Below the pieces are notes generated by a model, which was not told where the DNA came from, made no database searches, and saw only the letters and a list, made by a program, of their open reading frames with translations. From Sphingomonadaceae bacterium (GTDB taxonomy: Bacteria > Pseudomonadota > Alphaproteobacteria > Sphingomonadales > Sphingomonadaceae), in assembly GCA_023384025.1 (NCBI GenBank), contig JAHDXX010000087.1:1-11721 (forward strand): a DNA stretch of 11,721 nt. The letters run 5' to 3'. Below, one piece after another: positions 6,713 to 11,721 of the stretch (position 1 is its first letter; every line of letters starts with the position of its first letter). Position numbers and translations under genes: made by a program.

Positions 6713-7867
6713 CGCACTCTCTTCGGGAAACAGGTCAAGCCGCTCCAGGCTGCCCGGAAACAGCGGCTCCCCGAAGACGAAACCGATCAGGTTGGGCCGC
6801 CCGATATGTTCGAACAGTGCGGTGAGGATCAGCAGGATCGGCACTGACAGCAAGGCCCCGAGCACGCCCCAGATCCACGAGAAATAGCTCAGCGCAATCA
6901 GGATCATGACGGGGCTGACAGTGAACCGCGCCCCGAGGATCGACGGCGTCACCACATTCGATTCGACCGTGTGCAGCCCGAGATAGGCTGCGGCTGGGAC
7001 AAGCCCGAGCAGGACTGTGTCAGCCGTGCCCAGCCCGAATAGCGCCAGCAGCGCCGTCATCGCCATCGGCCCGATATAGGGGATGAAGTTGAGCATGGCG
7101 GCAAGCCCGCCCCACATGATCGGGGCATCAACCCCGAGCGCCCATGCCCCCAGGGCCACCACGATACCTACCCCGGTGTTGATCCATGCGACGGTCAGGA
7201 TGTAGGCGGCAACCCGGTCCTGGATTTCGCGCATGACCCGCGCAGCCTTGATCGAGGTACCATGCGATGCGCGGTCGAACAGCAGGTGGCGACGAAGCCG
7301 CACGCGCGATTCGATCATGAAGAATGTCAGCAGGAAGGTCAGCAGGACTTCGACCAGAACGCTTGGGGTGGCGAGGGCGAGCTGTTCCAGCACGGAGGGG
7401 CTGTCGAGCACCACGCGCGGGGCCTTGTCGGCGCCCATCAGCGAACCCAGCCGCTCGTTGGCCATGGCCAGCCAGCTGAACTGGCTCTCGAATTCTGCAA
7501 AGCGGGCACCGACCTGCTGGGCCATGGCCGGCAGCGAATCGTACAGGGCAACCGCCGGTTGAAGGATAAGCGCCAGCGCCAGCAACAGGATCGCGATGAA
7601 CACCACCAGGGCCGCGAACGACGCAACCACATTGGGCAGGCCCCAGCGCGCAAGCCGGTCGGCCAGGGGCGACAGGACAATCATCAGCACAAACGCGGTC
7701 GCCACCGGCAGGAATACAACCGACCCGATCGAGAGCACGAACGGCAGGGCGAGGAACAGCCCGATCCCGAGCATCACGACCAGCGCCGACATCAGGCGCA
7801 ATTCCTCTTCCGCAAACGCCAGCCGCGCCTTGCGCAGCGGTCTGTCAGAAGGGGTTGGTTCGCTCAT
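6698..7867 (-). CDS. AI-2E family transporter (PerM/TqsA-like membrane protein)
   Basis: This is a 389-residue polytopic inner-membrane protein of family PF01594. Hydrophobic segments lie at about 25-48, 50-68, 79-104, 167-185, 222-245, 250-278, 283-300 and 315-352. The conserved signature LNFIPYIGP is at 259-267, followed by the long C-terminal hydrophobic block. The soluble stretch at about 105-160 is the usual loop after the second hydrophobic pair. Characterised relatives export the quorum signal AI-2 (TqsA) or are Na+/H+ or other antiporters, so the substrate is open. I prefer the ATG at 7867 (MSEPTPSDRP) over a TTG at 7897; neither has a good ribosome-binding site. It lies 93 bp downstream of ecfG on the same strand and could be read from the nepR-ecfG promoter. 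It converges with sodB. Confidence 0.88.
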   Translation of the reverse strand: MSEPTPSDRPLRKARLAFAEEELRLMSALVVMLGIGLFLALPFVLSIGSVVFLPVATAFVLMIVLSPLADRLARWGLPNVVASFAALVVFIAILLLALALILQPAVALYDSLPAMAQQVGARFAEFESQFSWLAMANERLGSLMGADKAPRVVLDSPSVLEQLALATPSVLVEVLLTFLLTFFMIESRVRLRRHLLFDRASHGTSIKAARVMREIQDRVAAYILTVAWINTGVGIVVALGAWALGVDAPIMWGGLAAMLNFIPYIGPMAMTALLALFGLGTADTVLLGLVPAAAYLGLHTVESNVVTPSILGARFTVSPVMILIALSYFSWIWGVLGALLSVPILLILTALFEHIGRPNLIGFVFGEPLFPGSLERLDLFPEESAGGQP

Positions 7868-7960
7868 TGCTGCACGGTTTGGCGCGGTGCCCGGCAACGC
7901 GCAAGCGGGTTTGTCGGCTGGCGTTCCGCGTTCGATATCCGGCCAGCTGAGGCCACCCGG

Positions 7961-8557
7961 TTATGTGGCAGGAGCCGACACCAGCTCGAGTTCAGCCAGG
8001 ATCGACGCGTGCGCGTCAGCCGCTTTGGCGTGATCCCCTTCAGGCATCTCGCCCCCGTCCAGCATGGCCGTGATCGCGGCACGAGCGCGCCCGACCCGGC
8101 TCTTGATCGTGCCAACAGGGCACTGGCAGATCTCGGCGGCTTCCTCGTAGCTGAAGCCCCCTGCCCCGACCAGCAGCAGCGCCTCCCGGCGCTCTTCCGG
8201 CAAGGCCATCAGCGCCCGGCGCATGTCATTGAGGTGAATCGGCTCTTCCTGTTCGGCAGACTGGACCAGGATGCGCTCGGCCACCGTTTCATCGTATTCG
8301 CCGCGAAACCGGTTCCGGCGCATTTCGGTGAGATAGACGTTGCGCAGGATCACGAAAGTCCATGCCCGCATCGAAGTGCCGGGCTCGAACCGTTCCTGTG
8401 CGGCCCAGGCCTTGAGCAGGGTCTCCTGCACCAGATCGTCCGCCATGTCGGGCCGACCGCACAACCCGCGCGCAAATGCGCGCAAGTGCGGCACGACCTC
8501 GGCAAGCTCGCGCTTGAACGCGGACTTGTCCGCGGCAGTAAGGGTATGCACGGCCAT
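7961..8557 (-). CDS. ecfG: RNA polymerase ECF sigma factor EcfG (general stress response)
   Basis: This 198-residue ECF sigma factor has region 2 at about residues 20-85 (DMADDLVQETLLKAW, MRAWTFVILRNVYLTEMRR) and region 4 at about 110-165 (LPEERREALLLVGAGGFSYEEAAEICQCPVGTIKSRVGRAR). The GGFSYEEAAEI and CPVGTIKSRVGRAR stretches are characteristic of the EcfG (ECF15) group, which directs RNA polymerase to GGAAC-N16/17-CGTT promoters in Alphaproteobacteria. The identification is strengthened by nepR immediately upstream, with the nepR TGA overlapping the ecfG ATG by one base (TGATG), so sigma and anti-sigma are coupled and near-stoichiometric. phyR and a kinase are on the other side. An exact EcfG-type promoter upstream of nepR indicates positive autoregulation. 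The C-terminal tail of about 30 residues after region 4 is Ala-rich. Confidence 0.95.
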   Translation of the reverse strand: MAVHTLTAADKSAFKRELAEVVPHLRAFARGLCGRPDMADDLVQETLLKAWAAQERFEPGTSMRAWTFVILRNVYLTEMRRNRFRGEYDETVAERILVQSAEQEEPIHLNDMRRALMALPEERREALLLVGAGGFSYEEAAEICQCPVGTIKSRVGRARAAITAMLDGGEMPEGDHAKAADAHASILAELELVSAPAT

Positions 8558-8739
8558 CAGTCGTTCTTGTCGAGCTGGTCGAGCAGATCGCGGAAGCTGT
8601 CAGGCAGAGGCTCTTCGACCACCGAGTCGTACAGCTTGCGCAATCCGTCCGCCCACTCGGGCCGCTGTTTGGCAGTAGCTGCCGGCGCCCGCGCCTGTCG
8701 CGCCTCGCCTTCGCCACCATGGTTGATCTCAAGCGTCAT
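8557..8739 (-). CDS. nepR: Anti-sigma factor NepR
   Basis: This 60-residue protein has the NepR core WADGLRKLYDSVVEEPLP followed by SFRDLLDQLD (residues about 29-57). These are the two amphipathic helices that bind either EcfG or the sigma-like domain of PhyR. The N-terminus (first 28 residues) is Gly/Ala-rich and probably disordered, as usual in the family. NepR holds EcfG inactive until phosphorylated PhyR captures it. I chose the ATG at 8739 (MTLEINHGG); a TTG four codons upstream at 8751 is possible, and both have weak ribosome-binding sites. The stop overlaps the ecfG start by one base. It is divergent from the histidine kinase gene with an 80-bp gap that holds its 5' UTR. Confidence 0.93.
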   Translation of the reverse strand: MTLEINHGGEGEARQARAPAATAKQRPEWADGLRKLYDSVVEEPLPDSFRDLLDQLDKND

Positions 8740-8815
8740 TTCACATTCCAAGTCTTGCTGCGGCCTTGTGCGGCCATCCGGAACAGAACCGGCATTTTCA
8801 GGTAATCGATTGAGG

Positions 8816-8840
8816 AACGATGTCGAGCGTCATAGGTTCC
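8816..8840 (-). promoter_or_regulatory. EcfG-type promoter for nepR-ecfG (GGAAC-N16-CGTT)
   Basis: On the minus strand GGAAC occupies 8840-8836, followed by exactly 16 nt and then CGTT at 8819-8816. This is an exact match to the alphaproteobacterial general stress promoter consensus. Transcription would begin near 8808, giving a 5' UTR of about 70 nt before nepR. The element lies over the first seven codons of the divergent kinase gene, and its -10 is the complement of part of that gene's ribosome-binding site (GAGGAACG). It implies that EcfG drives its own operon. Confidence 0.88.
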
Positions 8841-10556
8841 CTTGCCAATGGGAATTTTGCCGGACCTGATGTGACGCTGAACGAGCCACCCGAACGCGAG
8901 CGCAAGGCCCTGGCCAGGCAGCGTGAAGTGCGCCGCTGGCTGGTCGAATATCCGCGGGCGATCCCGCTGACCATATTCGCCCTGATCGCCTGCATCACGG
9001 CCCTGAGTGTCTATGCCATCGAGTCTGGAGAACGCGAGCGGCGTGTCGCCCGGCTGGGGGAGGAAGCGCAGACCATTGCGTCTGCCATTGAGCGCAGGGG
9101 CGACGCCGCTTCGGCCTATCTCCAGGCTGGCGCGGCCCTGTTCGTGATCCGCGATGACCTTTCGCGCGAAGCATTTGCCGGATTTGTCGACAGCTTGCGG
9201 CTGGAAAGCGATTACTTCGGCGCAGAAGGGATCGGCTGGGCCCGCGCCCTCGCCCCGGCTGATGCACCGGCGTTCAAGCAGGAAATGATCGCTGCCGGTA
9301 CCACCCGGTTCAGCATCACCCCGGAGCCGCCCGCAGGCGACGCACGGATCGTACCGGTGACATTCCTGCATCCGGCAACCGAGCGCAATCGCCGGGCGCT
9401 GGGTTACGACATGTATTCCGAACCGGTCCGGCGTGCGGCCATGGACGAGGCTGAGCGCAGCGTTCGCCCGACCGCCAGCGGTCGCATCGTGCTGGTGCAG
9501 GAAGGCCGGAGCAAGGCGCCCGGCTTCCTGATCTACATGCCGGTCTATGACAGCACGAACCCAGGCCGAAGCCTGCGCGGCTTTATCTACAGCCCGTTCA
9601 ATGCAGCCGATTTCCTTGGCTCAGCCGTCAAGCTCGCCCCCGATTACCCCCACCGGATAAGGCTCCATGATGGCCGCCCCGCGCCGGAAAACGTCCTCGC
9701 GGAAACGGGCAACGCCGAAGCAGCCGGACTGACGCTGGTCCAGCCGGTCAATTTCGCCAACCGGCCAATGTTTCTGGAAATAGCCGCGATAACGGACGAT
9801 TCACTGTCCCGGTTGGGCATGCTGACACTGATCTTCGGTTTGCTCGTGGCCAGCCTCCTGCTGGTCGTCGTCCGCTTGCTGACACGGCAGGTCATGGAAG
9901 ATCAGGCCGCCCTCGCATGGCTCGAAGAGCAGGATTCGATCCGCGATTCCCTGACCCGCGAACTCAACCACCGGGTCAAGAATGCGCTGGCCAACATCCT
10001 GTCTATCATCGCCCTCACCCGCCGCCGCGCGACCAGTCTGGACCAGTTCGCAGACGGGCTGGACGGGCGGGTCCGGGCGATGTCGGCCACGCACGACCTG
10101 CTCACCCGCTCTGAGTGGGGCACCACTTCGCTGCATGATGTCGTGGAGGCCGAACTGGCACTCTACTTTGCTGATGATGCCCGCAATATCGAGATCACAG
10201 GGCCACCAGTACAGCTCGCGCCGGGCGATGCACTGTCGTTCGGTATGGCGGTGCACGAACTGGCCACCAATGCCGCGCGTCACGGAGCCTTCAGCACGGC
10301 AGGCGGGGCCGTGTCAGTCAGCTGGGAGCTGGTCAAATCGGATCTGGCGCGGGTGGTCTGGCAGGAATCCGGCAACGCGGGCAACAGAAGCGTCAGGAGT
10401 CAGGGCTTCGGGCTGCAACTCATTGAACGGATCGTGGCGCACGAACTCGGGCAGCCGGTCGACATTGCCTTCTCCGAAGAGGGGCTGAGGTGCGTCTTGC
10501 TGGTTCCCGTGCGAACACCGAGCGATTTTGCCTTGCGGGCCCGATATCGGGCGTGA
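8820..10556 (+). CDS. CHASE-domain HWE-family sensor histidine kinase (likely PhyR kinase)
   Basis: This 578-residue inner-membrane kinase has a first membrane helix at about 46-68 (PLTIFALIACITALSVYAI), a periplasmic CHASE sensor domain at about 80-300 (LGYDMYSEPVRRAAMDEA, TASGRIVLVQEG, FLIYMPVYD), a second helix at about 331-353, and then a cytosolic kinase core. The phosphoacceptor is His384 in ELNHRVKNALANILS. The ATPase has the HWE hallmarks: a His in the N box (HELATNAARHGA, His479, Asn484) and W514-x-E516 in VVWQESG. GF-GLQLIERIVAHELGQ ends the G2 part. HWE/HisKA_2 kinases commonly phosphorylate PhyR, and the position between nepR-ecfG and phyR supports that role (inference). The start at 8820 has GAGGA just upstream. 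No receiver or PAS domain is fused. CHASE domains bind small ligands; which one is unknown. Confidence 0.92.
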   Translation: MSSVIGSLANGNFAGPDVTLNEPPERERKALARQREVRRWLVEYPRAIPLTIFALIACITALSVYAIESGERERRVARLGEEAQTIASAIERRGDAASAYLQAGAALFVIRDDLSREAFAGFVDSLRLESDYFGAEGIGWARALAPADAPAFKQEMIAAGTTRFSITPEPPAGDARIVPVTFLHPATERNRRALGYDMYSEPVRRAAMDEAERSVRPTASGRIVLVQEGRSKAPGFLIYMPVYDSTNPGRSLRGFIYSPFNAADFLGSAVKLAPDYPHRIRLHDGRPAPENVLAETGNAEAAGLTLVQPVNFANRPMFLEIAAITDDSLSRLGMLTLIFGLLVASLLLVVVRLLTRQVMEDQAALAWLEEQDSIRDSLTRELNHRVKNALANILSIIALTRRRATSLDQFADGLDGRVRAMSATHDLLTRSEWGTTSLHDVVEAELALYFADDARNIEITGPPVQLAPGDALSFGMAVHELATNAARHGAFSTAGGAVSVSWELVKSDLARVVWQESGNAGNRSVRSQGFGLQLIERIVAHELGQPVDIAFSEEGLRCVLLVPVRTPSDFALRARYRA

Positions 10557-10592
10557 GTTTCGCGCATCGTCCAATCCCTGAGCCGGGTACGG

Positions 10593-10623
10593 AAAAAGAG
10601 GGCACCGGACTTGCCGGATGCCC
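10593..10623 (-). terminator. Intrinsic terminator of phyR
   Basis: Read on the minus strand, GGGCA-(T bulge)-CCGG (10623-10614) pairs with CCGGTGCCC (10608-10600) over a 5-nt loop. TCTTTTTCC then follows (T-run 10597-10593). It starts about 34 bp after the phyR stop. On the plus strand the same hairpin follows the kinase gene but lacks a T-run. Confidence 0.75.
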
Positions 10624-10656
10624 CCTCGATACCTGGTCCCGCTGTGAACGATATGT

Positions 10657-11448
10657 CTAGATCGGCCGGGTGGAATTGAAGAACAGCGCCTGGCTGATCG
10701 CTGCCCGGACAGTGGTCTCGCGAAACGGTTTGGTGACCAGATAGGTCGGTTCGGGCCGGTCGCCGGTCAGCAGCCGTTCGGGGTAGGCAGTGATGAAGAT
10801 CACCGGGACGCTCGCGATGGCGAGAATATCGTCCACGGCATCAAGACCGCTCGAACCGTCAGCCAACTGGATATCGGCCAGCACCAGGCCGGGGGTTGAA
10901 CGCGCCATGACGTCCTGCGCCTGGGTGCGGGTGGCAGCCGTGCCGCAGATGTTATGCCCGAGCCCGGTCACCAGATCCTCGAGCTGCATCGCAATCAGCG
11001 GCTCGTCTTCGATGATCAGGACATCGGTCGCAGTCTCGCGGTCGATCTCGGCAATGGCTTCACGCACCAGTTCCGCAACATCGTTCTCGCTGCGATCAAG
11101 GATCGATGCGGCCTCGGCGTAGGTAAAGTCCTCCAGCGTCGTCAGCAGCAGCGCCTGCCGCGCCAGCGGAGTAACGGCACGCAGGCGGTCCTGGACCGCG
11201 CCCTCATGATAGCCGGCAACTTCACCTTCCTCGACAGCTTCAAGGCTGGTTGCAGACCAGACCTTGTTGAACGCCCGGTAGAGCGCCAAGCGCCCCTCGG
11301 CCAGTTCGGCCTTGAGCGCGGCATCTGCGAGAGCCGCTTCCAGCGTCTGGCGCACGAACGCGTCCCCGGTTGCCTGCGAACCGGTCAAGGCCCGGGCGTA
11401 GCGCCGCAGCAAAGGCAGATTGGCGGCCACATTATCGGCAAGCGTCAT
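10657..11448 (-). CDS. phyR: Response regulator PhyR (sigma-like domain plus receiver)
   Basis: This 263-residue protein is the anti-anti-sigma switch of the general stress response. Residues 1-135 resemble an ECF sigma factor (region 2-like NLPLLRRYARALTGSQATGDAFV; region 4-like RQALLLTTLEDFTYAEAASIL) and act as a NepR decoy. Residues 141-263 form a receiver domain: acidic pocket Glu147/Asp148, phosphoacceptor Asp192 (LVLADIQLADG), Thr220 in FITAYPERL, and Lys240 in the TKPF motif. The FITAYPERL stretch is the variant typical of PhyR-type receivers. Phosphorylation opens the protein so that it binds NepR and frees EcfG. The ATG at 11448 is chosen because GGAAGGGAA lies just upstream and the protein then starts MTLADNVAANLPLLRRYA; the open frame further upstream overlaps the promoter and is not protein-like. 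It converges with the kinase gene. An exact EcfG promoter lies about 50 bp upstream. Confidence 0.96.
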   Translation of the reverse strand: MTLADNVAANLPLLRRYARALTGSQATGDAFVRQTLEAALADAALKAELAEGRLALYRAFNKVWSATSLEAVEEGEVAGYHEGAVQDRLRAVTPLARQALLLTTLEDFTYAEAASILDRSENDVAELVREAIAEIDRETATDVLIIEDEPLIAMQLEDLVTGLGHNICGTAATRTQAQDVMARSTPGLVLADIQLADGSSGLDAVDDILAIASVPVIFITAYPERLLTGDRPEPTYLVTKPFRETTVRAAISQALFFNSTRPI

Positions 11449-11498
11449 GAATTCCCTTCCCTTGAAACAGAGTGACGGACACAGTCCGTTTCGCCAGC

Positions 11499-11523
11499 AA
11501 CGCCTGCGCCTCATTCCGGTTCC
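11499..11523 (-). promoter_or_regulatory. EcfG-type promoter for phyR (GGAAC-N16-CGTT)
   Basis: On the minus strand GGAAC lies at 11523-11519 and CGTT at 11502-11499, again with a 16-nt spacer. Transcription should start near 11491, about 43 nt before the phyR ATG at 11448. It has the same geometry as the nepR-ecfG promoter in this window, which argues against chance and supports a positive feedback loop on PhyR. Confidence 0.88.
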
Positions 11524-11596
11524 CGCCCCCAGAGCGGAGTGCGCTCGATCCCAGGAACACCCCGACACGTAATGCAAAAAAAATTGCGGTGGCCCG

Positions 11597-11621
11597 GGAA
11601 CAGGATCTGGCTTCGCGCTTT
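11597..11621 (+). promoter_or_regulatory. Candidate EcfG-like promoter for the downstream sRNA
   Basis: GGAAC at 11597-11601 is followed by 16 nt and CTTT at 11618-11621. This is one mismatch from the CGTT -10 and has the same spacing as the two exact EcfG promoters here. It is divergent from the phyR promoter, with 73 bp and an eight-A tract (11576-11583) between. The predicted start, about 11628-11630, falls at the first base of the RNA's 5' stem. Confidence 0.45.
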
Positions 11622-11628
11622 ATCTTGC

Positions 11629-11713
11629 TGTCACCGCCGAGACCCCCCCTCCCGTCCAACCGGTTGGTGACACGATCCCGAAGGCCTCCGTCATCCGTGG
11701 CGGAGGCCTTTTT
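11629..11713 (+). ncRNA. Candidate stress-induced small RNA, GsrN-like
   Basis: This roughly 85-nt segment has no credible ORF and has the layout of a bacterial trans-acting sRNA. The 5' end can pair TGTCACC (11629-11635) with GGTGACA (11666-11672), enclosing a 30-nt loop. That loop contains seven consecutive C then TCCC (11643-11653), which is complementary to purine-rich Shine-Dalgarno sequences. The palindrome CCAACCGGTTGG (11656-11667) offers an alternative fold or a dimerisation site. A strong terminator closes the unit. Caulobacter GsrN, an EcfG-dependent sRNA encoded at the stress locus, uses a C-rich 5' loop to bind mRNA leaders; position and design match, but sequence homology is not shown here. 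Exact ends are inferred from the promoter and terminator. Alternatively this is the leader or tail of something outside the window. Confidence 0.55.
11681..11713 (+). terminator. Strong intrinsic terminator of the sRNA unit
   Basis: AAGGCCTCCG (11681-11690) and CGGAGGCCTT (11701-11710) form a perfect 10-bp stem with a 10-nt loop, with a T-run at 11709-11713. Only the plus strand has the T-run, so it ends a rightward transcript. Since no rightward ORF precedes it after the phyR promoter region, it supports a non-coding transcript. Confidence 0.9.
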
Positions 11714-11721
11714 CGTGCGTC

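Noticed and set aside
7899..7927. GGAAC on the minus strand (7927-7923) as an EcfG promoter for the AI-2E family gene
   Set aside because: The only nearby CGTT is 23 nt away, too far; at 16 nt the sequence is GCTT.
8780..8804. GGAAC on the plus strand as an EcfG promoter for the kinase
   Set aside because: At a 16- or 17-nt spacing the -10 would be GGTA or GTAA, which does not match CGTT.
7262..8869. 535-codon plus-strand open frame
   Set aside because: It is antisense to the AI-2E family, ecfG and nepR genes, all of which have clear family motifs. The translation is Arg/Gln/His-rich low-complexity sequence typical of a GC-rich shadow frame.
11449..11577. N-terminal extension of phyR to 11577
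   Set aside because: The extended frame runs through the EcfG promoter and the ribosome-binding site and encodes Cys/Arg-rich non-conserved residues.
11554..11578. GGAAC at 11554-11558 as the sRNA promoter
   Set aside because: At 16 nt the -10 is CAAA; the GGAAC at 11597 gives a better match and a start that fits the RNA fold.

Overview
The window is high-GC, gene-dense DNA from an alphaproteobacterium, most likely of the order Sphingomonadales (Erythrobacteraceae/Sphingomonadaceae type). The main support is a complete general stress response (GSR) set of PhyR, NepR and EcfG, which is known only from Alphaproteobacteria. The protein style and a palindromic intergenic repeat of a kind common in sphingomonad genomes point the same way. 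The order-level placement is inference.

Left part (1-3294): the 3' end of an OprB-like outer-membrane porin gene (its start lies outside the window) is followed on the same strand by a LOG-family phosphoribohydrolase gene. This gene converges with thiD, and the two stop codons overlap in a single CTAG. thiD is preceded by a small eight-cysteine DUF1272 gene whose stop overlaps the thiD start (ATGA). Upstream of that pair is an imperfect 27-bp inverted repeat at 3199-3275.

Middle (3295-7867): glmM (cell-wall precursor synthesis, minus strand) is divergent from a dicarboxylate/amino acid:cation symporter (DAACS) gene whose sodium-site residues are unusual. Next come sodB (iron superoxide dismutase) and, convergent to it, an AI-2E/PerM family membrane protein gene.

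Right part (7961-11721): this is a stress-signalling locus. nepR (anti-sigma factor) and ecfG (ECF sigma factor) are translationally coupled on the minus strand. A CHASE-HWE histidine kinase gene is divergent from them, and phyR (anti-anti-sigma response regulator) converges on the kinase gene. Two promoters fit the EcfG consensus exactly (GGAAC-N16-CGTT). One drives nepR-ecfG from inside the start of the kinase gene; the other drives phyR. Together they imply positive autoregulation of the switch.

The most interesting item is at the right edge. Divergent from phyR, an EcfG-like promoter with one mismatch in the -10 is followed by about 85 bp with no ORF. That stretch can fold into a hairpin with a C-rich, anti-Shine-Dalgarno-like loop, and it ends in a near-perfect intrinsic terminator. 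It looks like a stress-induced small RNA comparable in context and design to Caulobacter GsrN. The working model is: the kinase senses a signal and phosphorylates PhyR, PhyR sequesters NepR, EcfG is freed, and EcfG raises nepR-ecfG, phyR and probably the sRNA.
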